This document shows, piece after piece, positions 1 through 8,408 of a DNA stretch of 64,000 nt (position 1 is the first letter of the stretch; every line of letters starts with the position of its first letter). A program made the translations under genes and the position numbers. Location: the NCBI GenBank assembly GCA_034006985.1, contig JAVERT010000010.1, forward strand, positions 21,797 through 85,796, given 5' to 3'. The notes beneath the pieces are model-generated. The model worked only from the letters and a program-made list of their open reading frames with translations, ran no database searches and was not told where the DNA came from. The stretch is from Gudongella sp034006985. GTDB lineage: Bacteria; Bacillota; Clostridia; Tissierellales; Tissierellaceae.

Positions 1-2970
1 TGTGTCAAGGCAATTAAGAATAGTGGAGAAACATCTTTCCCTAAGGGTTTAAATGGTTTTGTTAATCTCTTTGACTTTTATACTAAGAGTATCGATTCGA
101 TTGTTAAAAGAAAGAAGAAGTGTAGAAGTAAAGATAACCTTATTCTAAAAGCTTTAAGTGATTTTGTTAAATGTATCTTCCCTGATAAAATTCATGGACT
201 TACTTATGATGAGGCTGCTGAATGTATAAATAATCATGACCCTAATCCAGGTGTAGATACTACTCTTCTGGAAATTTTACTTGCTGAAGGTGTTCTTTCA
301 ACTGATATTTCATATGCACCTGAAACTCCTAAAGGATTTGAAGTTATCAGATTCACATATGAAAGGTTTTCTGATTTCTTCATGGCTTTATACATTATTG
401 ATGGTTGTAGCACTATCGAAGAACTAGAATCGTCGTTTAAAGATGGTAGTATTGCAGCTGTACTTGTTGATGAAGTGAAGTATAGACTTTCGGGTGTAAT
501 ACAAGCGTTAGGAATAATAATACCTGAGAAATTCAATCGTGAGTTTATAGAGTTTTATACTCCTAAGGATGAGTACGATGAGAGTCATATGATATCAATT
601 ACATTTCATGAGACTATTCTGTGGAGAACAGGTTCTTCTATAAGTGAAAAATCTTTAAAGTTGATTAATACAATGTCAAGTGGATACTATAACTCCTCAT
701 TAGAAGTTCTTATTGCATTATCGATTGAAAAAGAGCACCCATGGAATGCTGAATTCTTAAGCAAACACCTTATTAACTGGGAGATTAATGTACGTGATTC
801 AAGGTGGTCAACATTTGTTGCGGTTAATGACAGCTCTGATGCGAATGATTATGAATCTGTAGTCAGAAAGATCGTTGATTGGGCTTATAATTATGACCTT
901 ACTGATATCGATGAAGGTACTCTTTGGCTCACAGCATTGATTCTGTCTTGGTTTACGAGCACATCAAACAGAAAAACGAGAGACCAAGCAACAAAGTCAC
1001 TTTCCCTTGTATTGAAGCGTATACCAAATAGGATTATTGAATTACTTGAGCACTTTGCAGAGTGTGATGATTGTTACATTGTTCAACGATTGTATGGTGC
1101 TGTTTATGGAACGATTACTAGCTCTTGTGATGCGGAGGTGATTGGAGACGTTGCAAAGTATATAATTGATATACACTTTGCGGAAGGTAGCCCTTATCCT
1201 GATCTTTTGTTTAGAGATTACATTTGTGGAATTGTTGAATATGCATTTAATTGTGGTGCAATAAATATTGCTCTAGACATAAATGACTTCCGTCCTCCGT
1301 TTAAAAGTAAGTGGCCATTGGACAACCCTACAAAAGAAGAAATTAATAAGTTAGAAAGTGACGAATACTCATCAATCAGAAGTTCGATAATGGGTTTTCC
1401 TGGCGACTTTGGGAACTATACAATGAGTTGTATCCATAATTGGGCAGCTAGAGCTAACGAAAGTGGTAAAGGTGTTACTGGTATTGAAGCATGGAGAGAA
1501 TTTGCAATAAAGTTACCAGAGAGTTTACGTGATGAATATAATGACTACATTGAAGACGAAATTGCTGATAGGGTTGCTTGGAATAATCGAGATATAGATA
1601 AATGGTTAGAAGCTATTAAGTCAGGAGATTTAGATGTTGTAATAGAGCGAGCTAGTGAAAACAATGATGATTTAGAAGTTCCTAAAGAAAAGAAACTAAA
1701 GGAGAAAATTGAGGATTCTTTAGATGATGTTGATAAAGAAGAGTTTAGATGGCTATCAGGCATCAGAATTGATGAAAAGGTTGCTCCATTAAGTAGAAAG
1801 TGGTCCCAAAGATGGGTCTACAAAAGAGCTATATCGTTTGGATGGAGTAAGGAGTTGTTTGAGTGGTTCGAAAATGTATACTGTAATAGTGGCAGACACG
1901 GACGTACAGGGGGAAAAATAGAACGTATAGGTAAGAAGTATCAATGGATAGCTTTTCATGAGATTCTAGCGAGAATATCGGATAATCTCCCATGGATTGA
2001 TAGGGGATATAGTGATTTGGAAGATTCGTCATTCTACGGACCGTGGCAGATGCACAGAAGAGATATTGATCCAACTATTCATTTGAGAAAGACAAATGAT
2101 AATGGTTGGCTTAAAAATGCTCATGAATGCTGGTGGAGTCCATATAAGTTTAGCTTTTCAGAGTTTGTGATGGAAGAACTTAACCAATGGCTATGGAGTA
2201 CATCAAATCTCCCTAACTTTAAAGATATAATTGCTGTTGATGATGAGTTTGGCAATAGATGGCTAGCTTTGAAGGGTTTTGTGAATTGGAATAGACACCC
2301 ACTAGAAAATAAAAGAGAAATTCCATATCAAGATGCATGGTATCGTATAAATACTTGTATAGTGCATAAAGATGATCTTGAAAGTATACTTGCTCAAGTG
2401 AACGGACAATCATGTGCGTCTCCAGATATTATTGGATGTCCGAGTACTGATCATCAGGGGTTCTATGGTGAATATCCTTGGCATAGATACTATTCATATA
2501 TCAATGATTGGGAAAATGACATTGAGAAGAATTACCATAGATTGTTTGATGAGCGCTATCATATTCCTGTATGTCAGTATGATTGGGAAGGCGGAGTTGA
2601 TCATTCTATAGATGAATCTCTAAGTTTCTATATGCCTTCACCGTTCATTATAAGAGAACTTAACTTATCAGTTTCCAATAATCGTATTGGTCATTGGTTG
2701 GATAAAAAGGGAGATGCTGTGTTCTTTGATCCTAGCATTTATGAGAAGGGACCATCATTTGGATTGATTAAGAAAGAAGTGATTCAAGAATGGTTGGATA
2801 AAAATGATTGTGTCTTACTATATCTAATTGGTGGTGAAAAGCAAATGTTTACAGAGCATGCGAATATCTTCTTTGGTAGGCATGTTTTCTCAGGTGCTTA
2901 TTACTTTGATGGTGATGAGATGATAGGGGATACATGGTTTATTGAAGAGAGACCGCATAAGCGAAACTAA
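1..2970 (+). CDS. C-terminal part of a large STAND NTPase-like (Avs-like) protein, 5' end outside window
   Basis: The reading frame is open from base 1, so the gene starts outside the window and the first ATG at 382 is internal. About 989 residues are visible. Near the start is the motif FTYERFSDFF, which I associate with the end of the NTPase/winged-helix core of STAND ATPases of the Avs (AVAST) anti-phage group. After it comes a long alpha-helical region with a segment reading SNRKTRDQATKSL and later ERIGKKYQWIAFHE, both resembling the helical sensor halves of those proteins. The P-loop and any N-terminal effector lie upstream and cannot be judged. In Avs proteins the C-terminal half binds a phage protein and triggers the N-terminal effector. 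Family assignment is from remembered motifs. The RadC gene downstream and the accessory setting fit a defence island. Confidence 0.6.
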   Translation, partial: CVKAIKNSGETSFPKGLNGFVNLFDFYTKSIDSIVKRKKKCRSKDNLILKALSDFVKCIFPDKIHGLTYDEAAECINNHDPNPGVDTTLLEILLAEGVLSTDISYAPETPKGFEVIRFTYERFSDFFMALYIIDGCSTIEELESSFKDGSIAAVLVDEVKYRLSGVIQALGIIIPEKFNREFIEFYTPKDEYDESHMISITFHETILWRTGSSISEKSLKLINTMSSGYYNSSLEVLIALSIEKEHPWNAEFLSKHLINWEINVRDSRWSTFVAVNDSSDANDYESVVRKIVDWAYNYDLTDIDEGTLWLTALILSWFTSTSNRKTRDQATKSLSLVLKRIPNRIIELLEHFAECDDCYIVQRLYGAVYGTITSSCDAEVIGDVAKYIIDIHFAEGSPYPDLLFRDYICGIVEYAFNCGAINIALDINDFRPPFKSKWPLDNPTKEEINKLESDEYSSIRSSIMGFPGDFGNYTMSCIHNWAARANESGKGVTGIEAWREFAIKLPESLRDEYNDYIEDEIADRVAWNNRDIDKWLEAIKSGDLDVVIERASENNDDLEVPKEKKLKEKIEDSLDDVDKEEFRWLSGIRIDEKVAPLSRKWSQRWVYKRAISFGWSKELFEWFENVYCNSGRHGRTGGKIERIGKKYQWIAFHEILARISDNLPWIDRGYSDLEDSSFYGPWQMHRRDIDPTIHLRKTNDNGWLKNAHECWWSPYKFSFSEFVMEELNQWLWSTSNLPNFKDIIAVDDEFGNRWLALKGFVNWNRHPLENKREIPYQDAWYRINTCIVHKDDLESILAQVNGQSCASPDIIGCPSTDHQGFYGEYPWHRYYSYINDWENDIEKNYHRLFDERYHIPVCQYDWEGGVDHSIDESLSFYMPSPFIIRELNLSVSNNRIGHWLDKKGDAVFFDPSIYEKGPSFGLIKKEVIQEWLDKNDCVLLYLIGGEKQMFTEHANIFFGRHVFSGAYYFDGDEMIGDTWFIEERPHKRN

Positions 2971-3096
2971 TGTAACTAGTTACAATTAAATCAATTGAGA
3001 AACACTTATAGGGTCAAAAAATCACACATAAATCCTATAGGTAATAACTATATAATATGAAGGAAAAGGCATCGTTACATGGGCCACCCCTTCTGT

Positions 3097-3126
3097 AGAG
3101 AGTCTAATAGTGGGCTCTCTTTTCTT
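3097..3126 (+). terminator. Intrinsic-terminator-like hairpin in the radC leader
   Basis: AGAGAGTC at 3097-3104 pairs with GGCTCTCT at 3113-3120 (eight pairs, one G-U), followed by TTTCTT. It lies between the Avs-like gene and radC, about 30 bases before the radC ribosome site. It may end the upstream transcript or act as an attenuator for radC. Confidence 0.5.
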
Positions 3127-3154
3127 ATGCCCCAAATTTAAAGGAGGAATGAAC

Positions 3155-3769
3155 ATGATTTACAATTACAAAGAACTAACGGATGAGCAGCTACTAAAAT
3201 CCTTGGTGAAGGAATCACGAGAAGGTAGCTTCAAGTCGCTGTTGTCAGAGCACAGATTAGATGAGTTGCTGTACGATATTACACCACAAGAACTAATTCA
3301 GGTTGATGGTATTGGAGCTAGAACGGTAGAAAGAATTACTGCATTACAGGAACTTTTAAAACGTCTACATGATAGAAGGATGCAGCGACTAGGACATTCT
3401 ATTAAAAGCCCTGAAGATGTGTTCAATGTCATGTATTCAACGCTCGGTCACCTTAAGGTTGAGGAATTCCACTTGCTGCTTCTGAACACGAAGAATCACG
3501 TTATTGGTGAACCTATTATGATTTCCCGAGGTAGCCTAAATGCCAGTATTGTACACCCACGATCAGTGTTTAGAACTGCAATTAAGAAGGCTGCAGCATC
3601 TATGATTCTAGTCCATAACCATCCATCAATGAACCCAGAACCTTCAAGAGAAGACAAAGTCATTACAGATCGGTTAGTTGATGTTGGAAAGTTAGTCGGT
3701 ATACATGTGTTGGATCATATTATCATCGGAAGCACTTACTATAGTTTCAAAGAGAATGAACTTATATAG
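3155..3769 (+). CDS. radC: RadC/JAB-domain protein
   Basis: 204-residue RadC family protein. The N-terminal half has a helix-hairpin-helix-like segment (QVDGIGARTVERI) and the C-terminal half is the JAMM/MPN metallopeptidase-like fold with the conserved HNHPS motif, followed by an acidic residue in SREDKVIT and the DHIIIG end. The family was named for DNA repair, but its activity is not settled, and copies are frequent on mobile elements and in defence islands. I chose ATG 3155 because GGAGG at 3143-3147 is seven bases upstream. ATG 3149 is too close to that site and an upstream start at 3110 has none. The gene is preceded by a terminator-like hairpin and its stop codon lies inside another hairpin, so expression may be controlled at the RNA level. 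Confidence 0.88.
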   Translation: MIYNYKELTDEQLLKSLVKESREGSFKSLLSEHRLDELLYDITPQELIQVDGIGARTVERITALQELLKRLHDRRMQRLGHSIKSPEDVFNVMYSTLGHLKVEEFHLLLLNTKNHVIGEPIMISRGSLNASIVHPRSVFRTAIKKAAASMILVHNHPSMNPEPSREDKVITDRLVDVGKLVGIHVLDHIIIGSTYYSFKENELI

Positions 3770-3806
3770 CCCTTATCAGCGGAGAATCTCCATTGGTAGG
3801 GGCTAT
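3766..3806 (+). other. Long hairpin between radC and the next small gene
   Basis: ATAGCCC (3766-3772) pairs with GGGCTAT (3800-3806). TATCA then pairs with TGGTA, and GGAG with CTCC at the tip. The radC stop codon TAG lies inside the left arm. There is no long T-run after it (TGTCATTTTAC follows), so it may be a processing site, a weak terminator, or a leader structure for the small gene at 3838 rather than a classic terminator. Confidence 0.45.
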
Positions 3807-3837
3807 TGTCATTTTACAAGAAGAAAGGAAGATTACT

Positions 3838-3978
3838 ATGAAGAAAGAGCAATTTATTACACAACTAAGATTCATTATGCGTTACGCACACAAGTTGTAT
3901 AAGAAGGGCATATCAACCTTCTCTGAGGCCTTAAAGTTGTCGTGGGCAATCATAAGAAGTAAGATGTTTAGACGTTGA
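3838..3978 (+). CDS. Hypothetical 46-residue basic protein
   Basis: Short protein starting at ATG 3838 with an AGAAAGGAAG ribosome site seven bases upstream. A longer frame exists from 3793 but has no site. It is rich in Lys and Arg and predicted mostly helical, with a segment TFSEALKLSWAI of a kind common in small plasmid, phage and integrative-element proteins. I do not recognise a defined family. Its last 11 bases overlap the stop end of the convergent core gene ychF, which suggests that the accessory island ends exactly here. Confidence 0.55.
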   Translation: MKKEQFITQLRFIMRYAHKLYKKGISTFSEALKLSWAIIRSKMFRR

Positions 3979-5062
3979 ATCTAAAATGTACAACATCCCC
4001 ATCTTTCATTATATATTCTTTTCCTTCTATTCTAACTAACCCTTTTTCTTTAGCTGATGCGAGGTTTCCACCGTGAGCTATCAAATCATCATAAGCTATT
4101 ATCTCAGCCCTTATAAATCCTTTTTCAATATCAGAATGAATTTTACCTGCCGCTTGAGGGGCTGATGTATTTTTCTTTATTGTCCAAGCTCTTGACTCTG
4201 GTTCGCCTGCAGTTAAAAAGCTTATTAGTCCAAGAAGTCTATAGCTAGCTTTTACTAGCTGATCAAGGCCAGATTCAGACAGCCCTAGGTCATTTAAGAA
4301 TTCTACTCTTTCATCTTCAGGAAGCTGCGAAATTTCTTCTTCGATCTCTGCACTAACAACTACGACTTCAGCACCTTCAGTTTTAGCAAATTCCTTAACT
4401 CTATCAACATAAGGATTTTCATCAATTGAACTGATATCATCCTCAGAAATATTAGCGATATAAATAATTGGCTTTGAACTTAATAGCGTAAAAGAATTTA
4501 AAATAATTTGTTCTTCTGGAGTTAAATCAAGCGTTCTTAGAGATTTTCCATCTTCAAGAACCTTGACACATTTTTTTATTACATCTAGTTCTGGAATTAA
4601 AGATTTATCTGTTTTCGAAGCCTTTTCTGTTTTCGAAAGTCTTCTCTCTAAGAGTTCTAAGTCTGAAAGCATTAATTCAATGTTGATAATTTCAATATCT
4701 CTAAGGGGGTCAATGCTTCCTGAAACATGAACTACATCATCGTTTTCAAAACATCTAACCACATGAACTATAGATTCAACTTCTCTAATATGTGCTAAAA
4801 ATTTATTCCCCAAGCCTTCTCCACGACTAGCTCCTTCTACAAGACCTGCAATATCATAGAATTCTATAACTGCGGGTACGATTTTTTTTGACTTATAGAT
4901 TTCGCCTAATTTGTCAATTCTTTCATCTGGTACTGCTACAACGCCTACATTTGGCTCAATTGTACAGAATGGGTAATTTGCTGCTTCTGCACCTGCATGT
5001 GTAATGGCGTTAAAGAGTGTACTTTTTCCTACATTTGGTAGTCCTACTATTCCTAGTTTCAT
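3968..5062 (-). CDS. ychF: Redox-regulated GTPase/ATPase YchF (OLA1 family)
   Basis: 364-residue cytosolic P-loop NTPase of the Obg/HflX class, the usual length for YchF. The N-terminal G domain shows G1 GLPNVGKST (about residues 7-15), the DIAGLV G3 motif and the expected coiled-coil hairpin (about 130-165). The C-terminal TGS domain ends DGDVVHFRFNV as in most YchF proteins. YchF prefers ATP, associates with ribosomes and is linked to translation and oxidative-stress control. This is a core chromosomal gene. An AGGAAT-type ribosome site precedes the ATG. Its 3' end overlaps the last codons of the convergent small accessory gene, yet the protein is full length. Confidence 0.96.
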   Translation of the reverse strand: MKLGIVGLPNVGKSTLFNAITHAGAEAANYPFCTIEPNVGVVAVPDERIDKLGEIYKSKKIVPAVIEFYDIAGLVEGASRGEGLGNKFLAHIREVESIVHVVRCFENDDVVHVSGSIDPLRDIEIINIELMLSDLELLERRLSKTEKASKTDKSLIPELDVIKKCVKVLEDGKSLRTLDLTPEEQIILNSFTLLSSKPIIYIANISEDDISSIDENPYVDRVKEFAKTEGAEVVVVSAEIEEEISQLPEDERVEFLNDLGLSESGLDQLVKASYRLLGLISFLTAGEPESRAWTIKKNTSAPQAAGKIHSDIEKGFIRAEIIAYDDLIAHGGNLASAKEKGLVRIEGKEYIMKDGDVVHFRFNV

Positions 5063-5272
5063 ATTATAATTCCTTTCTAAGTATATAAATTTTCCTAGCG
5101 ATATTTTCCTTTAAAGTGAAATTATACATTAAGTCAAGTCCTTGTGCAATAATTATAAGATTATAATAATATTATACACTAAAATCCTAAATTTTACTCT
5201 AAAGTCTAAATCTTGTATTGTGCTTAATTTTGTTATAAACTAGTAATAATAGTTTAATTGGAGTGATATATA

Positions 5273-6142
5273 TTGGAAGAAACTAAAAATACAATAGCAG
5301 GAGTGGGATGTGAAATTTTAGTCCCATTTAATGATAGAAAATCTCTGCATGATATTGAACGTAGTCTTATAAAAACATATAGAAAGCATGTATGGACAAA
5401 ATTTATTAAGGCAATAAAAGAATATAATTTAATAGAAGATGGAGATAAAATTGCCGTGGCAATTTCTGGTGGTAAAGATAGTTTGCTTATGGCAAAATTA
5501 TTTCAAGAGTTAAAGAAAAATGGGACTCAAAACTTTGAAGTTGAGTATATTGCAATGGACCCAGGTTATCATCCTGATATAAGGGAATTGTTGGAAGAGA
5601 ACTGTAAGTATTTGGATATACCAACTCATATATATAGTGCTAACATATTTGAGGTAGCAGATAAAATAGCTAAAGACTATCCTTGTTATATGTGTGCAAG
5701 GATGAGGAGGGGAGCTTTATATAGCAAGGCTCAAGAGTTAGGTTGTAATAAATTAGCACTTGGCCACCATTACAATGATGTTATTGAAACTACAATGTTA
5801 AATATTCTTTGTGCAGGAAATTTTAAAACTATGATGCCAAAGTTAAAAGCTAAAAATTTTGAAAATATGGAATTAATAAGACCACTATATTTAATAGAAG
5901 AAAAGTATATTGAAAGATGGATTCAAAATGCAGGAATCTGGCCTTTGAATTGCGCATGTATGGTAGCAGCAAAAAAAATAGGGAACAAAAGGCGTGAAAT
6001 TAAAGATTTGATTGCTAGTTTGGAAGAGAACTTTAACAATGTAGATAAATCAATATTTAAAGCTGCAGAGAATGTAAATATGGAAGGCATTTTAGGCTGG
6101 GATGAAGATGGAGAGAAGCATTCATTTTTAGATGAATATTAA
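5273..6142 (+). CDS. TtcA-like PP-loop tRNA-thiolation protein
   Basis: 289-residue N-type ATP pyrophosphatase. The PP-loop SGGKDS is at about residues 65-70, a CxxC pair (PCYMCARMRRG) follows in the centre and a further cysteine pair lies in PLNCACM near the C terminus, the layout of the TtcA/TtuA group that uses a [4Fe-4S] cluster to thiolate tRNA. Position-32 cytidine thiolation is the classic TtcA reaction, but Firmicute paralogues are not all tested. The start is TTG 5273 with TGGAGTG seven bases upstream. The frame remains open past the stop into a decayed exonuclease III fragment. Confidence 0.82.
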   Translation: MEETKNTIAGVGCEILVPFNDRKSLHDIERSLIKTYRKHVWTKFIKAIKEYNLIEDGDKIAVAISGGKDSLLMAKLFQELKKNGTQNFEVEYIAMDPGYHPDIRELLEENCKYLDIPTHIYSANIFEVADKIAKDYPCYMCARMRRGALYSKAQELGCNKLALGHHYNDVIETTMLNILCAGNFKTMMPKLKAKNFENMELIRPLYLIEEKYIERWIQNAGIWPLNCACMVAAKKIGNKRREIKDLIASLEENFNNVDKSIFKAAENVNMEGILGWDEDGEKHSFLDEY

Positions 6143-6301
6143 GGGTGGTCATATATAATAAAAGCTAGAAATAGAAGTGTAGGGTTGAGAATTGATTATT
6201 TCTTAATCTCTGAGAAAATAGAGGATAGAGTGGTAGATGCAAGGATAATTGAAAATATTATGGGCTCTGATCATTGCTCAGTGGAACTAGAAATTAAATA
6301 A
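6143..6301 (+). pseudogene. xthA: Remnant of exodeoxyribonuclease III (xthA) C terminus
   Basis: Directly after the TtcA-like stop, and in the same frame, about 52 codons read as the C-terminal end of exonuclease III: WSYIIKARN, then GLRIDYFLIS, then the catalytic GSDHCSVELEI motif and a stop at 6299-6301. Intact family members have WSY..KAR, GWRIDYF and GSDHCPV at these positions. No start codon and no upstream three quarters of the enzyme are present. A functional copy must lie elsewhere if the activity is retained. The fragment is probably left from a deletion that brought the TtcA-like gene against it. Confidence 0.82.
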
Positions 6302-6322
6302 TTTAGATAAAGAAGGGTTAAT

Positions 6323-6970
6323 GTGAAGTATTCACTTAAGCAGTTTATTAGGCTCATTATAGGATTGTTTATTTTTGCTGCAGGAATAGTTTTAACAATA
6401 AACGCAAATCTTGGTTTGGCACCATGGGATATTTTCCATCAAGGTCTTGCGAATACAGTAGGTATAACCATGGGGCAGGCAAATATAGTTGTTGCATTTT
6501 TTATAGTTGTTTTAGATGTGGCACTTGGGCAAAATATAGGCTGGGGAACTTTACTGAATATGATCCTTTTTGGAGTATTTATTGATATTATAATGCTAAA
6601 TAATATGTTGCCAATAGCAAATACGTTTGTATCGGGTGTAGTATTTATATTGGTAGGTCTATTAATCCAAGGCTACGGTTGTTATATTTATGTATCTGCA
6701 GGTTTAGGAGCGGGGCCAAGAGATGGACTAATGTTTGTATTAACTAATAGAACAGGTAAAAGTATTAGGCTAATAAAAAGCTTAATTGAAATAGTAGCTA
6801 TTATAGCAGGTGTGATTCTTGGTGGAAGATTTGGATTTGGGACAGTTTTATTAGCAGTTGTAGGTGGCCCGATTTTTCAGTTTGCATTTAGAACAGTTAA
6901 ATTTGATTCAAGCAAAGTTGAACATCATTATATTACTGAGGATTTAAAGCTTTTAAGGAATAAAATGTAA
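6323..6970 (+). CDS. YczE/YitT-family membrane protein
   Basis: 215-residue integral membrane protein with about five hydrophobic segments. Conserved features are LGLAPWDIFHQGL near residues 30-42 and the repeat-like motif GLGAGPRDGLM at about 130, typical of the YczE/YyaS group. The function of the family is unknown, although a Bacillus relative affects antibiotic-synthesis enzyme activation. The start is GTG 6323 with an AGAAGGG site; the overlapping ATG at 6321 is followed at once by a stop. It is separated from the next gene by a degenerate inverted-repeat element. Confidence 0.8.
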   Translation: MKYSLKQFIRLIIGLFIFAAGIVLTINANLGLAPWDIFHQGLANTVGITMGQANIVVAFFIVVLDVALGQNIGWGTLLNMILFGVFIDIIMLNNMLPIANTFVSGVVFILVGLLIQGYGCYIYVSAGLGAGPRDGLMFVLTNRTGKSIRLIKSLIEIVAIIAGVILGGRFGFGTVLLAVVGGPIFQFAFRTVKFDSSKVEHHYITEDLKLLRNKM

Positions 6971-6995
6971 AGAAGACTAGAGGTCTTTAGTGGAG

Positions 6996-7063
6996 AAAGA
7001 TTCTTCAACTATGCTTTCAGAATGACATGAACATTGTTATCTTGAGCGTAGTGTGGGGGTCTT
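6996..7063. repeat. Degenerate REP/MITE-like inverted repeat
   Basis: AAAGATTCTTC..CTATGCTTTCAGAATGA and, 15-20 bases on, its imperfect inverse TTATCTTGAGCGTAGTG..GGTCTTT form two arms of a roughly 68-bp palindrome. The arms resemble the widespread intergenic repeat GATTCTTCGCTACGCTCAGAATGACA, here decayed. A related copy occurs at 32119-32175. The trailing T-run could let it also end the upstream transcript. Confidence 0.5.
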
Positions 7064-7099
7064 TTTTAAAATTTAAGCAATAAAATTGGAGACATACAT

Positions 7100-8245
7100 A
7101 TGATTAATAAAAAAACACTTTTTTCAATAGTAGCAATTTTATTTTTCTTTTCAATATATGCTTACGTTCCGCAGTTATCTAATTATGCTAAGGAATTGGG
7201 AGCATCTTATAAGTTAATTGGTTTAATTGGAGGGGTTTATGGATTATCTCAGACTATACTTCGATTACCGATAGGAATAATTTCGGATAAACTAGGGTTA
7301 AGAAAGATATTTATAGTTATGGGTATTATGTGTGCTGTAATTAGTGCATCATTATTATATTCTTTTCCAAATCCTTATTCATTGTTATGGGCGAGATTGA
7401 TAGCAGGAGCAGCAGTAGCCACTTGGGTTAATTTCACTACTCTATATATAAGTTACTATGACCCAGAAGAATCTAGTAAAGCCGTTGGAATTATAAATGC
7501 TGACAGTAAATTAGGCCAGTTGTTCGCAATGTTTATTGGGGGTTTCGTAGCTATAAGATTTGGGATTAGAGCCATTTTTTTATTGAGTATTATTATTAGT
7601 TTGATAAGCTTATTTATAGGATTTTTCATACACGAAGAAAAAATCAAAAGAGATAAAACTATAACTGTATCTAAATATGGACTTTTATCGATTATTAAGG
7701 ATAAGAGAATCATGCATATTTCTCTACTAGCTGCCTTATTACAATTTATTACCTTTTCAACGAATTTTGGGTTCACACCCATAATTGCTGCAAATCTAGG
7801 GGCTAACAATCTTCAATTAGGATTTTTAACAACTTTATTTACTCTGCCGCAAGTAATATTTTCAATATTGGCCAATACTATAATGACTAAAAGATTTGGT
7901 CAAAAGAATAGCCTTTCATTGGGTTTTGTATTGATAACAATAATTTGTTTTATTACTCCATTTGTTCCAAATTTAGGTATGCTTTTTGCACTGCAAATTA
8001 TAGCTGGTATAGGTAATTCGATTGTATTTTCACTTCTTATGGCCATGGTTATTAGTGGCGTTAGAAAAGAAGTGATGACAACTACAATGGCAATGTTTCA
8101 AGCAATATATGGGAGTGGAATGGTAGTTGGACCAATTATTCTAGGTATTTTCGGAGATTTGTTTGGGTTAACAGTAGGTTTCCTTATTGTGGGGTCATTG
8201 GGTTTATTTGCCATATATTCTGCAAATCGACTAAAGTATATATAG
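7100..8245 (+). CDS. MFS transporter
   Basis: 381-residue major facilitator superfamily permease with twelve predicted membrane segments. The loop 2-3 signature is visible as GIISDKLGLRK (about 60-70) and the second half repeats the pattern at TKRFGQKNSL. A central hydrophilic loop (HEEKIKRDKT) separates the two six-helix bundles. The length and the GMVVGPIILGIFGDLFG segment in helix 11 are typical of drug or small-molecule antiporters, but the substrate cannot be read from sequence. It has its own GGAG ribosome site and stands alone between a repeat element and a two-component system. Confidence 0.85.
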   Translation: MINKKTLFSIVAILFFFSIYAYVPQLSNYAKELGASYKLIGLIGGVYGLSQTILRLPIGIISDKLGLRKIFIVMGIMCAVISASLLYSFPNPYSLLWARLIAGAAVATWVNFTTLYISYYDPEESSKAVGIINADSKLGQLFAMFIGGFVAIRFGIRAIFLLSIIISLISLFIGFFIHEEKIKRDKTITVSKYGLLSIIKDKRIMHISLLAALLQFITFSTNFGFTPIIAANLGANNLQLGFLTTLFTLPQVIFSILANTIMTKRFGQKNSLSLGFVLITIICFITPFVPNLGMLFALQIIAGIGNSIVFSLLMAMVISGVRKEVMTTTMAMFQAIYGSGMVVGPIILGIFGDLFGLTVGFLIVGSLGLFAIYSANRLKYI

Positions 8246-8354
8246 CAAATATGTGTGAAAATGACGTTAAACTATATTGTTAATGTTTAGAGTAGACATG
8301 GCTATGTGTGATTTCCAAGTTATTACTGTGAAAGATATAATTATTAACTAGAAT

Positions 8355-8387
8355 TTTAACTATATTTTAAGTTTATAAGATATAGTT
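8355..8387 (+). promoter_or_regulatory. Predicted response-regulator operator and promoter of the two-component operon
   Basis: TTTTAA occurs at 8355 and again at 8366, an exact 11-bp step, the spacing used by PhoB/OmpR-type regulators on one DNA face. A TATAGT box at 8382-8387 could be the -10. The same motif recurs four times before the VTC gene at 10516, suggesting autoregulation plus control of that operon. Confidence 0.45.
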
Positions 8388-8408
8388 ATATGTATTGGAG
8401 GTGGGACT

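Noticed and set aside
2971..2984. Perfect palindrome TGTAACTAGTTACA after the Avs-like gene
   Set aside because: It resembles the hcp operator, but the half-sites are two bases apart instead of four, no promoter follows at the right distance, and the hairpin that follows is a better explanation for a site in this gap.
3705..3902. Plus-strand frame across the end of radC
   Set aside because: It overlaps radC in another frame, has no ribosome site, and the hairpin at 3766-3806 crosses it.
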